The notes beneath the pieces are model-generated. The model ran no database searches, had not been told where the DNA came from, and worked only from the letters and a program-made list of their open reading frames with translations. A DNA stretch of 64,000 nt from Paenibacillus tengchongensis (GTDB taxonomy: Bacteria > Bacillota > Bacilli > Paenibacillales > Paenibacillaceae). Where the stretch lies: assembly GCF_008973665.1 (NCBI RefSeq), contig NZ_WACP01000002.1, positions 124,001-188,000 of the forward strand. The letters are read 5' to 3'. Position 1 is the stretch's first letter; the number at the start of each line of letters is the position of its first letter. Positions 35,896 to 44,092 of this stretch are shown piece by piece. The position numbers and the translations under genes are program-made.

Positions 35896-36926
35896 TATAA
35901 TTCTCCCTTTCGATTCATCCGGATCAGCAGATAGATCAGATACGGTGCCCCGAGCAATCCGGTAATGACCCCCACAGGGAATCTGTACTCAAAAGCGAAC
36001 TGTCCGATCAGATCGGACGCCAGCACCAGGTTCACGCCGACCAGGCCTGCCGGAATGACATTCGAGAACCCGGCCCCGGCCAGTCTCTTGGCGATCGGCC
36101 CCGCCAGGAAGGAGACGAAGGCGATGGGACCGGTAATTGCAGTAGCAATGGCAATCATGATGACAGAGCTGACAATCAGCGCGATCCGGGTCTTGTCTGC
36201 ATGTACCCCGAGCGAGGTAGCCGCTTGTTCCCCCAGCTCCAGGATGCCCAGATGCTTGCCCATTACAACGACGACTGGCGTTAGAATCAGTACGGCAATG
36301 ACCAGGGGCGGAAGCTCCTTCAGATGGGAGCCGTTCAGGCTGCCCGACAGCCAGCGCATGGCAGCGGGAACATCCTGCTCCGCGCTGACCAGCAGCAGAT
36401 AAGAGATCACAGCGTCAAGCATGGCCTGAATCCCGATGCCGACCAGGATCAGCCGTCCGATGGAGAAGGACCGGCCCCGCGACAGGAAATAAATCAGGGT
36501 GACGGTAGCCAGGCCGGCAACGACCGAAGCAACGGACACCATCGCGCCCGAGGCATGCAGCATGGTGATACAGAAGACGGCTGCCGCGCTGGAGCCGGAG
36601 GTGATGCCGATGACATTCGGGTTCGCCAGCGGATTGCGCAGCATCGTCTGGAAGATGTAGCCGGCCACCCCGAAGGCGAAGCCGGCGAACAGACCGGCCA
36701 GCATCCGCGGCAGACGGATCGTATTTACGGCAAAGGATACACCCTTGAGCTGTTCTCCCGACAGCGCCCGGATGACATCCTTCAGCGGATAAATGGTGTT
36801 GCCCAGCAGCAGCATGGCGACGCACAGTGCGCATGCCAGCACGGCCAGGGTTATGGTAACAAGGAGCCAGCGCCGCTGACGTTGCCGCCGGCCTGTCATA
36901 ATCATTTCAATAGGTTGATTTGTCAT
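35895..36926 (-). CDS. siderophore ABC transporter permease (FecCD family)
   Basis: FecCD permease of 343 residues with about nine or ten membrane helices. The NPLANPNVIGITSGSSAA loop and the LGVHADKTR coupling region are typical of BtuC/FhuB-like subunits. It follows the partner permease with a 4-base ATGA overlap. It forms the inner-membrane channel of the iron-siderophore importer. Confidence 0.95.
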   Translation of the reverse strand: MTNQPIEMIMTGRRQRQRRWLLVTITLAVLACALCVAMLLLGNTIYPLKDVIRALSGEQLKGVSFAVNTIRLPRMLAGLFAGFAFGVAGYIFQTMLRNPLANPNVIGITSGSSAAAVFCITMLHASGAMVSVASVVAGLATVTLIYFLSRGRSFSIGRLILVGIGIQAMLDAVISYLLLVSAEQDVPAAMRWLSGSLNGSHLKELPPLVIAVLILTPVVVVMGKHLGILELGEQAATSLGVHADKTRIALIVSSVIMIAIATAITGPIAFVSFLAGPIAKRLAGAGFSNVIPAGLVGVNLVLASDLIGQFAFEYRFPVGVITGLLGAPYLIYLLIRMNRKGEL

Positions 36927-37963
36927 AAGGACCGCACTTTCGATCTAATGGCTACGATGATTAGGATGGGAGCTCCTATGAATGCTGTAACTACACCGAC
37001 CTCAAGCTCGCCGGGGCGGCCGATCAGCCTGCCGCCCACATCGGCCAAGGTGAGAATGACGGCGCCGGAGAGCGCCGACATCGGAATCACGAACCGCAGG
37101 TCCGGTCCGAGCAGCAGGCGGATGACATGGGTCGCCAGCAGCCCGATGAAGCCGATGGGCCCGGCCAGGGCCGTGGTTGCGCCGCAGAGCAGCACGCCGG
37201 CGAGCGCGGCAATCAGCCGCAGTGTTCCGGTGCGCACGCCAAGGCCCGTGGCCACATCGTCGCCCAGCGCCAGCGCATTCAGCGCCGGAGCGCAGATAAA
37301 GCCGACCAATAGTCCGAGGGCCAGAAACGGCAGGAACGTCGAAATGCTGCCCCAGCTTCCCGCGCCGACACTGCCCACCTGCCAGAACCGGAACTGGTCC
37401 ATGACATAGGAGCGCGGAATCAGAATCGCGGTAACCAGGGAAGAAAGGGCGGCGCTGGTGGCGGCCCCCGCCAGGACAAGCTTAATGGGGGTGGCTCCGC
37501 CGCGTCCCATGGAGCCTATGCCGAACACGAATAATGCTGTTAAGGCGGCTCCCGCCAGAGCGAGCCAAATATATTGGCTGGCTGAGCTTACATTCAGGAA
37601 GGCGATGCCGCATACCACAAACAGGGATGCGCCGGTATTCACTCCGAGTATGCTTGGATCGGCAATCGGATTGCGGGTGACGGACTGCATCAGCGCGCCG
37701 GACACGCCCAGCGCCGCGCCGCAGCATAAGCTGAATACCGTCCGGGAGATCCGCTTGCGGACGACATTCGCTCCGAAGGACTCCGCATCCGGATGAAAGA
37801 GCCCGTCCATCAATTCCTTGAAGCTTATTGTCCGTGCGCCAAAGACCAGAGAGGCAACTATGCATAAACCCAACAAAACCGCGCCAATCACCAGTATTCT
37901 GGTGAAATGGCGCGGGATATGCAGGGCCGGGCGTTTCGTCCCGGAGCCTGTAGTGCTACTCAT
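36923..37963 (-). CDS. siderophore ABC transporter permease (FecCD family)
   Basis: FecCD permease of 346 residues. Conserved TRNPIADPSILGVNTGASLFVV and LGVRTGTLRLIAAL segments are seen, and the C-terminal GGRLIGRPGELEVGVVTAFIGAPILIIVA is characteristic. It overlaps the binding-protein gene by 8 bases. With the second permease it would form a heterodimer, as in FeuBC. Confidence 0.95.
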   Translation of the reverse strand: MSSTTGSGTKRPALHIPRHFTRILVIGAVLLGLCIVASLVFGARTISFKELMDGLFHPDAESFGANVVRKRISRTVFSLCCGAALGVSGALMQSVTRNPIADPSILGVNTGASLFVVCGIAFLNVSSASQYIWLALAGAALTALFVFGIGSMGRGGATPIKLVLAGAATSAALSSLVTAILIPRSYVMDQFRFWQVGSVGAGSWGSISTFLPFLALGLLVGFICAPALNALALGDDVATGLGVRTGTLRLIAALAGVLLCGATTALAGPIGFIGLLATHVIRLLLGPDLRFVIPMSALSGAVILTLADVGGRLIGRPGELEVGVVTAFIGAPILIIVAIRSKVRSL

Positions 37964-39053
37964 TGATCTTGTCAGCAGCTCCGCCGATCAATGCCAGGTA
38001 TTCATCGATGGTGTAAGCGATGGACAGCGGATTCGGTGTTCCGGCTGCAACCAGCGGAGTGTCACTGTCGATGAAGGCTACGGAGCCTCTTTCAATGGCC
38101 GGGATTTTGCCCAGCAGGGAGTCGGCCTGGAGTGCTTTCAGCAGTTCGTCATTGCCATAGCCGACGATGATATCCGCATCGTAAAGCGCTTCAACATTCT
38201 CGGCGCTCAGATTCAGCGAGTAGCTGGTCGGATCGGTAATCTGGCTGGTGATGCTTTCCGGATATTCCATGCCCAGCTCGTACAGGAACGAGACGCGGGA
38301 ATCGATTGGCGTATAGATATGCAGCTGGGACAGATCTTCGGCTGAGAAGTTAACCCATACGACCTTCTTGCCGGCAATTTGCGGATATTGGCTCAGCTTC
38401 TCCTTAACCATATCCTCGGTATCCTTGATCAGCTGTTCACCTTCGGCTTTCATGCCCATGCCTTCGGCATTCAGCAGCACCTGTTCACGCCAGGTGGTTG
38501 TCCAAGGGGATGTCGGATAAGCTACAACCGGAGCGATCTCGCTCAGGGTGTCGTAATCTTCCTGTGTGATCCCGGAGTAAGCGGCCAGAATGACATCTGG
38601 ATCGGCATCGGAAATGGCTTCGAAATCAAGGCCGTCGGTGTCCTGGAACACGTTCGGATCGGTTACGCCCAGCTCGTCGAGCTTCTCTTTGGTCCAAGGC
38701 AGCAATCCGCTGTCGTCCTGAACACCGAAGTTCGCAGCCGAGAAGCCTACAGGCACAACGCCCAGCGCAAGCGCAATGTCATGGTTCGCCCATTGAATGG
38801 TGACGACACGTTCCGGCTTGCTCTCAATGACAGCTTCGCCCAGGGCGCTCTTGATCGTGATCGGGTATTGTACAGCGTCTGCAGCAGGCGCTTCCGTAGC
38901 GGCTGGTGCCGTAGTGGCTGCAGCGCTTGCTGACGGTTCAGGAGATGCGGCATTGTTCGAAGCGGTGTTGTTGTTGCCGCAGCCAACCAGCGCCAGTGTA
39001 AGTGCAAAGGGAACAAGCAATGTCTTGAAAGTAAACTTTCGTGCAGTATTCAT
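37956..39053 (-). CDS. iron-siderophore binding lipoprotein (FecB/FepB-like)
   Basis: Binding protein of 365 residues. Lipobox LALVGCGNNN, an Ala/Pro/Ser linker, then the class III binding fold beginning VQYPITIKSALGEAVIESKPERVVTI and including WANHDIALALGVVPVGFSA. The fold and order of the operon fit iron-siderophore uptake. AAGGATGGGG precedes the start. A Fur box lies 62 bases upstream. The siderophore cannot be named from the sequence. Confidence 0.93.
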   Translation of the reverse strand: MNTARKFTFKTLLVPFALTLALVGCGNNNTASNNAASPEPSASAAATTAPAATEAPAADAVQYPITIKSALGEAVIESKPERVVTIQWANHDIALALGVVPVGFSAANFGVQDDSGLLPWTKEKLDELGVTDPNVFQDTDGLDFEAISDADPDVILAAYSGITQEDYDTLSEIAPVVAYPTSPWTTTWREQVLLNAEGMGMKAEGEQLIKDTEDMVKEKLSQYPQIAGKKVVWVNFSAEDLSQLHIYTPIDSRVSFLYELGMEYPESITSQITDPTSYSLNLSAENVEALYDADIIVGYGNDELLKALQADSLLGKIPAIERGSVAFIDSDTPLVAAGTPNPLSIAYTIDEYLALIGGAADKINE

Positions 39054-39114
39054 GTGTGTGACCCCATCCTTTATGTAGTGTTTTTGTTGTCATCTCAATT
39101 GATAAGAAATTCTC

Positions 39115-39133
39115 GATAATGATTCTCATTATC
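39115..39133 (-). promoter_or_regulatory. Fur box upstream of siderophore operon
   Basis: GATAATGATTCTCATTATC is a 19-bp dyad, differing from the classic GATAATGATAATCATTATC only near its centre. It lies 62 bases upstream of the siderophore-binding protein start, indicating iron-repressed expression. Confidence 0.93.
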
Positions 39134-39312
39134 GTAAAATATATAGGCTATTGGACGGGGTGTCAATAAAAAAGTGGTAATTAAATTTGCGAGGATTGCC
39201 AAATAAGGCGATTTTCTGAATGTCAAGATCGAGCGGGGCATTTCGCTCCGCCTGTCCGGACATAGTATAATGGAAGATGATTTGTATAGAAGAATGGAGA
39301 GGAGCCTGCTTA

Positions 39313-40038
39313 ATGGCACAATCATTGCAAGGCAAAGTAGCAATTGTCACCGGAGCAGCAAGAGGAATCGGCAAGGCAACCGCAGTTGCGCTGGCGAAGG
39401 AAGGCGTACATGTGGGACTGCTGGCAAGAACGGAATCGGCACTGAAGGAGCTGGCTGCGGAGCTTGAAGGCTATGGTGTGAAGACGGCTTATGCCACTGC
39501 CGATATCGCCTCCAAAGAGCAAGTGGACGCTGCGGTTGAGACGCTCAAGAACGAGCTGGGCGCAGCGGATATTCTCATTAATAATGCGGGGATCGCCACC
39601 TTCGGTACGGTGCTGGAGATGGACCCGGAAGAATGGAAGGGCATGATCGACGTTAACGTTATGGGGACCTACTATGTTACCCGTGCCGTCCTGCCGCAAT
39701 TAATTGAGAAGAATGCCGGAGATATCATCAATATCTCCTCGACCAACGGACTGAGCGGCGCAGCCACCTCCAGCGCCTACAGCGCCTCCAAATTTGCGGT
39801 GATCGGCTTCACCGAATCGCTGGCCCAGGAAGTGCGCCGCAACAACATTCGCGTCTCGGCCCTGACGCCGAGCACGATCGCCACCGATCTGGCGCTCGAC
39901 CTGAACCTGATCAAGGAGAACAACGACTCCAAGTTCGTGCAGCCGGAAGACCTGGCCGAGTTCATCATCGACCAGCTGAAGCTGAACCCGCGTGTCTATG
40001 TGAAGAACGCGAGCTTCATTGCGACGAATCCGTTCTAG
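39313..40038 (+). CDS. SDR-family oxidoreductase (FabG-like)
   Basis: Short-chain dehydrogenase of 241 residues. Cofactor motif TGAARGIGKA near the N-terminus, NNAG in ILINNAGIATF, and catalytic Ser plus YxxxK in AYSASKFAV. The order matches 3-ketoacyl-ACP reductase-like SDRs; the substrate is uncertain. The ATG at 39313 follows GAGAGGAG by 8 bases. A -10-like TATAAT lies at 39266-39271. It is monocistronic with its own terminator. Confidence 0.92.
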   Translation: MAQSLQGKVAIVTGAARGIGKATAVALAKEGVHVGLLARTESALKELAAELEGYGVKTAYATADIASKEQVDAAVETLKNELGAADILINNAGIATFGTVLEMDPEEWKGMIDVNVMGTYYVTRAVLPQLIEKNAGDIINISSTNGLSGAATSSAYSASKFAVIGFTESLAQEVRRNNIRVSALTPSTIATDLALDLNLIKENNDSKFVQPEDLAEFIIDQLKLNPRVYVKNASFIATNPF

Positions 40039-40065
40039 GAAGCGGCGGATACGGGCGGTTAGACT

Positions 40066-40093
40066 GAAGGCCATCCCTTGCGGGATGGCCTTC
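40066..40093. terminator. bidirectional terminator
   Basis: Perfect 12-bp stem GAAGGCCATCCC/GGGATGGCCTTC with a TTGC loop, followed by TTCC. It separates the SDR gene from the converging small sigma-like genes. Confidence 0.85.
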
Positions 40094-40120
40094 TTCCGGT
40101 ATGTCCACAGCACAGGAAGG

Positions 40121-40351
40121 TCAAGACCGGGAGGGGCGCTTCTTTTTCAAAAGCTCCAGGAGCTCTACCTTCATACCTTGGATAGCCTCTTCTTTGGGCA
40201 TCCGCATATATTTGGATAAACGAATGATATCCTGTTCATACAAATCAAGCAGTTTTAAGGTAGCTGTTTCATCGTTTTGTTCCTGTACAAGAGACAACAG
40301 CTTTAGAAATTCATCTTCTGATATAATTCCCCGATCATCTTCTTTTTCCAT
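40121..40351 (-). CDS. small HTH_16-like protein, RsoA-like co-sigma candidate
   Basis: Protein of 76 residues, highly charged. LLDLYEQDIIRLSKYMRMPKEEAIQGMKVELLELLK resembles the sigma region 1.2/2-like helix-turn-helix of the HTH_16 family. It overlaps the upstream sigma-like gene by 49 bases, so the two are one translational unit. B. subtilis SigO and RsoA are known as a two-subunit sigma factor, with RsoA the small partner, and a yvrJ-like gene lies close by here too. RsoA identity is inferred from size, gene order and neighbour. Confidence 0.5.
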   Translation of the reverse strand: MEKEDDRGIISEDEFLKLLSLVQEQNDETATLKLLDLYEQDIIRLSKYMRMPKEEAIQGMKVELLELLKKKRPSRS

Positions 40352-40635
40352 TTGCTCACCGCCTGCTGACTTATTTGGAGTTCACGTGCAACTTGTGTTT
40401 CCGTTTTATCGTTTACATAAATCTCATGAATCACTCTCTTTCCCAGTTCAGAGGTTAGCTCATTTATATATTGTTGCATGACTATTTTGTTTTCGGATTG
40501 TTCTGAGAAGGAAGGCTCCATTAATTCTGGGCCAGCTACGATTGGAACCTCACGTTTAAAATCTCTCTTGGTACGATACTGCATCCGCCAAGCGATCCTG
40601 TATAGCTCATGCCGATAATACTCAATGGTGTACAT
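40303..40635 (-). CDS. sigma-70 region 4-like protein (SigO-like candidate)
   Basis: Protein of 110 residues. The C-terminal half LGKRVIHEIYVNDKTETQVARELQISQQAVSKWKKKMIGELYQK is a sigma region 4 helix-turn-helix; the first 50 residues (YRHELYRIAWRMQYRTKRDFKRE) are basic and helical. It lacks a full region 2, which the overlapping 76-residue protein may supply. The start at MYTIEYYRHEL follows AAGGAGATGAATTTCAG. Known analogue: B. subtilis SigO, which is longer. Role as a partial sigma factor is inference. Confidence 0.55.
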   Translation of the reverse strand: MYTIEYYRHELYRIAWRMQYRTKRDFKREVPIVAGPELMEPSFSEQSENKIVMQQYINELTSELGKRVIHEIYVNDKTETQVARELQISQQAVSKWKKKMIGELYQKMNF

Positions 40636-40820
40636 CTGAAATTCATCTCCTTATTTCTTGTGCCTTTATATTAATGTAGGAAGTTTATGTATTTGTTTTA
40701 CAACCATTAGGGGAACACTAGTTCTCATTATTAATACAATACCACAATAAATGGTTTATTTTCAGTGAATAGTGTAAGAATTATCTTTTTACTTCCTATT
40801 ATTACAAGGGGGTGAAAACG

Positions 40821-41060
40821 ATGAATGCAGATGAGCTCATTTCTTTGTTTACGAATGTCGGTTTTCCGGTAGCCATTTGTTTTGTCTTGCTTCGGTATCT
40901 AATGGAAACAATGGGGGATAAGCTGGATAAGTTAGATAACTCACTGAACCGGCTGTCGAAGGTCATTCGCGAAATGGATTCGAAGAGTAGAGTGAAGCAT
41001 GAAGAAGTGGAGAGGTCCGGGGCAACCCATAAAGAGAAAGAGAATAAAACTTGCTCATAA
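40821..41060 (+). CDS. YvrJ-like small membrane protein
   Basis: Protein of 79 residues. ISLFTNVGFPVAICFVLLRYLMETMGDKLDKLDNSL matches the YvrJ family pattern NVGFP(I/V)A plus one transmembrane helix, followed by a charged, partly coiled tail. The start ATG follows AAGGGGG by about 8 bases. In B. subtilis yvrJ lies beside sigO-rsoA, and here it is divergent from the split sigma-like pair. Holin-like function is an alternative given the single helix and charged tail. Confidence 0.6.
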   Translation: MNADELISLFTNVGFPVAICFVLLRYLMETMGDKLDKLDNSLNRLSKVIREMDSKSRVKHEEVERSGATHKEKENKTCS

Positions 41061-41066
41061 TCCAAC

Positions 41067-41104
41067 AAAAAACTTCAGGAACTAAGTATTCTTGAAGTTT
41101 TTTT
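41067..41104 (+). terminator. terminator after yvrJ-like gene
   Basis: AAACTTCAGGAAC pairs with TTCTTGAAGTTT (bulge in the middle), followed by a T-run TTTT. Confidence 0.8.
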
Positions 41105-41262
41105 GCATCCCTGTTTATAAAAATTTTCAATTATGGTGGAACTTATTCCAATAATGAGCGTCTAAATAAGAAAATAAAAAGGATAATAATGCCATAAATG
41201 GCACTGTGGGCAGCCGATGGTTTGAACATTAGCTGCAGTCCTGAGAGGATGGGAAGCGAAGG

Positions 41263-42102
41263 ATGAATAAAATCGCGAAAATATCCGTTATTTTATTTGC
41301 GTTAATCTCTATACTGGGTTGTAACAGTAACAATAGTTCCAATTTCACAGAGCCGGCTAATCAGAATAATGTAGCTCAGACTAACAGCGGAAGCGCTGAT
41401 CCGCAAACGAAGCATTCATTTGACCCCTCGGTATATTCTGCTCCAGAAGGCCATCCGGCCATAGAGACCTCTGACAACCAGATCATTTGGAAAGAAGGGG
41501 ATGTGGTGCTGACCGCCGCCGTTTCTAAAGCGGAAGGGCAACAAGCCGCCCAGGCCAATACCGTGATTAGCGCAATAACGGTTGAAAGCGGCAGCGGAAG
41601 TCATACTATTGAGCTTGAGAATAAACCCTTGGGCATTCAGTCGGTGAGCGTGTCCAATAATCAGGCAGCTGTTCATGTGAGAGATCACGAAAGATCGAGA
41701 CTGGTTATACTAAATCTGGAAAGCGGAAAACAGACTGTAATTAACGACCTTACCAGCGATGAGGCTTTCCGTGAAAAGGTAGACAGTTACAACTGGTCCC
41801 CTGACGGGAATACAATTGCTCTGGGCATGGGTAACTTGGGTTCCAGTTACATCGCATTGTACAATACCGGGGATGACAGCCTTTCGAAGCTTTCCGAGCA
41901 GGATTATAGACTGATTACATCAGTAGTCTGGCATAAGGATGGCCAAGGTTTCGATTTCCTGAGTAAGACAGATGATGCCAATAACCCAACCATTCTATAC
42001 CGCTACACCCTGAAGGATCATAAGGTTAGCCAAGTCATTACTAATCTTAAAGAAGAGGAACAAGCCGCCTTGATGGAACTATTACCGGCAAAGACAGAAT
42101 AA
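41263..42102 (+). CDS. putative lipoprotein, unknown function
   Basis: Protein of 279 residues with a lipobox (ISILGCNSN), an Asn/Ser-rich linker and a beta-rich domain. DSYNWSPDGNTIALGMG and VVWHKDGQGFDFLSK resemble WD40-like PD40 repeats. It is probably surface-exposed. The start at MNKIAKIS follows GGGAAGCGAAGG. The genes on both sides suggest an accessory region. No partner or substrate can be assigned. Confidence 0.65.
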   Translation: MNKIAKISVILFALISILGCNSNNSSNFTEPANQNNVAQTNSGSADPQTKHSFDPSVYSAPEGHPAIETSDNQIIWKEGDVVLTAAVSKAEGQQAAQANTVISAITVESGSGSHTIELENKPLGIQSVSVSNNQAAVHVRDHERSRLVILNLESGKQTVINDLTSDEAFREKVDSYNWSPDGNTIALGMGNLGSSYIALYNTGDDSLSKLSEQDYRLITSVVWHKDGQGFDFLSKTDDANNPTILYRYTLKDHKVSQVITNLKEEEQAALMELLPAKTE

Positions 42103-42114
42103 ATAGCAGACAAC

Positions 42115-42150
42115 GGTAATAAGGGTGGGCCTGAGCCCACCCTTATTACC
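42115..42150. terminator. perfect bidirectional terminator
   Basis: A perfect 16-bp stem GGTAATAAGGGTGGGC/GCCCACCCTTATTACC with a CTGA loop, between converging lipoprotein and L,D-transpeptidase genes. Confidence 0.92.
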
Positions 42151-42163
42151 CGTTATCTCTTAA

Positions 42164-42628
42164 TTAAACTTCACTAATCGTAACCTTTCCAACGCCTCCG
42201 CCGAGCGTCGAAAGAACATAAATCAGGCTGGCTTGGTCATTATTTGAAAGTCTTACGCAGCCATGTGTCGGACGCAGCGGATATGAAGTGGCACCTGCTA
42301 CTGCGGGAGCACCGCCATGGATCCACAGGCCGGTACGGCCATTTTGCTTGGCGATTAGGGCATTGCCGCTGACAGGATCCATTTCAATATATTTCGAAGG
42401 ACCAAAAGAATATTCGTTATCCGAAGTTTGGGGCATTGGACCGGAGATTTTTGCAGTGTATACACCGGTCGGCGTATGACCGTTGGGTTGAGACCAGCTC
42501 GTGTCATACTCGGAGCGGCCAAGAGCTTGTTTTGGACCAAATACTAAAGCGCCGCTATCGTTGTACATTTTCAGCGAACCCAATTGCTTACGATCTGCCT
42601 TCAAGTTAACCATAATATGATATCCCAT
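42164..42628 (-). CDS. L,D-transpeptidase (YkuD domain), no signal peptide
   Basis: Protein of 154 residues. The YkuD signature is intact: HGG at residues 104-106 (HGGAPAV) and THGCVRLSNN with catalytic Cys 124. The start at MGYHIMVNL follows GGAGG by 8 bases. The domain occupies the whole chain. No signal peptide or membrane helix is visible, so the enzyme would need lysis or another route to reach peptidoglycan. It is flanked by other signal-less enzymes (protease, candidate peptidase) and by the split sigma genes. Confidence 0.9.
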   Translation of the reverse strand: MGYHIMVNLKADRKQLGSLKMYNDSGALVFGPKQALGRSEYDTSWSQPNGHTPTGVYTAKISGPMPQTSDNEYSFGPSKYIEMDPVSGNALIAKQNGRTGLWIHGGAPAVAGATSYPLRPTHGCVRLSNNDQASLIYVLSTLGGGVGKVTISEV

Positions 42629-42989
42629 GTGTAGAACCTCCATCTGGTTTTTGAAGGGTTAGCTGATGGAGTGGCAGGGTACAATCAATAACTCCATATC
42701 CTTGTACTCTGCATCAACTTCCTTCTATTTAATAGGGTGATGGAGGTGCGGGAATTACAACCTGGTTATCAGCTCATCAAGCAATGGGCGCAGATTTTGC
42801 ATTCACTCTTGGTCAGCGGCACCTTGTGGCAGACGGAATGAGAAATACTATCCAATTTTGATGAAGATCATCAATAAAAATAGTAATTAATAGAAATCAC
42901 AAGAAAATCAAGTAAGGGATACCGAGTGTTTGAATTAAAACTGGTCAGTGTATTGGGAAACTTCCCACACTCCGCTGTGCTTTTTCATT
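42629..42989. other. AT-rich gap with one short fragment
   Basis: 361 bases without an intact gene. A 33-codon frame at 42740-42841 reads MEVRELQPGYQLIKQWAQI and looks like the start of a longer protein, possibly a remnant. The rest is AT-rich with no clear hairpin. It includes the upstream region of the L,D-transpeptidase gene. Confidence 0.35.
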
Positions 42990-43433
42990 TTAAATGCTGA
43001 CATGCCTATGTATTCTTTGCCTGTTGGTCGGGGATAATCGCTGCCTGCTTAGAATCACCCGATTGTGGTCCAGAAAAGACAATCCCGCCTCTTCTTTGAT
43101 CCGGTTGTTCTGTATCCATTCTTTTATTTTGTCCATCATTTGCTTTTGTTCTGAGGTGTTGTATTGAAATGCGGGGATTACGGTCCCCAGTTCTTGCAAA
43201 ATGCTTTCAGATTCACGCACATATTGGGGGAATAAATTTCTCAATCCAGTGGCTAGCTCCTCTGTACGCTCTGCCTCTGTCTTAATCACAGCATTTTCGC
43301 TTTTGAGTATTTCGACTTCGGTGGTTAAATGTTGTATGGTCGCCGCTTGGGAATTTAGATGGTAACCCGTTGCAGCTACCGCTATGACAGCAACCACAGC
43401 GCCAATAGCACTCCATTTGTATTTCTTCCACAT
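42990..43433 (-). CDS. small membrane-anchored coiled-coil protein, unknown function
   Basis: Protein of 147 residues: one N-terminal transmembrane segment (SAIGAVVAVIAVAATGYHL), then a heptad-rich coiled coil (IQHLTTEVEILKSENAVIKTEAERTEELA, about residues 35-70), then a helical tail. I do not recognise the family. The start at MWKKYKWS follows AGGGGAG by about 11 bases; a TTG one codon earlier is possible. Confidence 0.55.
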   Translation of the reverse strand: MWKKYKWSAIGAVVAVIAVAATGYHLNSQAATIQHLTTEVEILKSENAVIKTEAERTEELATGLRNLFPQYVRESESILQELGTVIPAFQYNTSEQKQMMDKIKEWIQNNRIKEEAGLSFLDHNRVILSRQRLSPTNRQRIHRHVSI

Positions 43434-43559
43434 CAAGTTTTCAACTCCCCTGTAAGTGAGCAATTGTAATCATCATAGTTCTTTCCGCTGTAAGTTCCTG
43501 AATGAGGGTTTTGCCAGTCAATCTCCATCTCCGCCGAAAATAGTCCAATCCGAACAAGC

Positions 43560-43597
43560 AAAAGGTACTGTCCGGTGTAAAAGGAACAGTACCTTTT
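43560..43597 (-). terminator. terminator after 114-residue protein gene
   Basis: A perfect 12-bp stem AAAAGGTACTGT/ACAGTACCTTTT with a 14-base loop and T-rich end on the minus strand, 17 bases after the stop codon of the 43614 gene. Confidence 0.85.
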
Positions 43598-43613
43598 CTT
43601 CCTGGCTTACCTG

Positions 43614-43958
43614 CTATCTAAGAGACTTGGTAATCAGAAAAGGAATGACCTCTCTCACAACACCCGTAGGGTTCTCGAGAATGATCACCCATTCCGTGTC
43701 GCTGAGCGGGAAGCTGTCTGTTGGCCAGGCAGAAGCGAATTCGGAAATAGTCCAGCCCCCGTTAATGACAGCTCTGCCTGATCCGGCGGATAAAATGAGT
43801 GTAAGAAAGCTTCTTGCTCCGATGGTTACAGGATTGAACTCAACACGGCGGAAACCATTTCCGAGGTTTTGCGTGGTACGCACATTACTTGCCCGCAATC
43901 TGACTCTTCTGCCTTTACGTTTGGCTTTGCTTCGCAGCGCCGAAGAATTCTTTGGCAT
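43614..43958 (-). CDS. small basic protein, unknown function
   Basis: Protein of 114 residues. The first 30 residues are strongly basic (SKAKRKGRRVRLRASNVR), the remainder is beta-rich (FRRVEFNPVTIGARSFLTLILSAG, WVIILENPTG). No signal peptide. An AAGGAGGCGAGCACCAC ribosome site precedes the ATG. It lies 134 bases downstream of the trypsin-like protease gene on the same strand. I do not recognise it; it could be a structural or nucleic-acid-binding protein. Confidence 0.5.
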   Translation of the reverse strand: MPKNSSALRSKAKRKGRRVRLRASNVRTTQNLGNGFRRVEFNPVTIGARSFLTLILSAGSGRAVINGGWTISEFASAWPTDSFPLSDTEWVIILENPTGVVREVIPFLITKSLR

Positions 43959-44092
43959 GTGGTGCTCGCCTCCTTGTTCGTAGGATAATCTATCCTATGA
44001 ATAAGGCAGACCAAGAGATTGTATGAATGTACGTAGTGATTCATCCCAAATTACTGTGCGGGTCAGGCAAATGCCGTTCTGCGAACCCCGGC

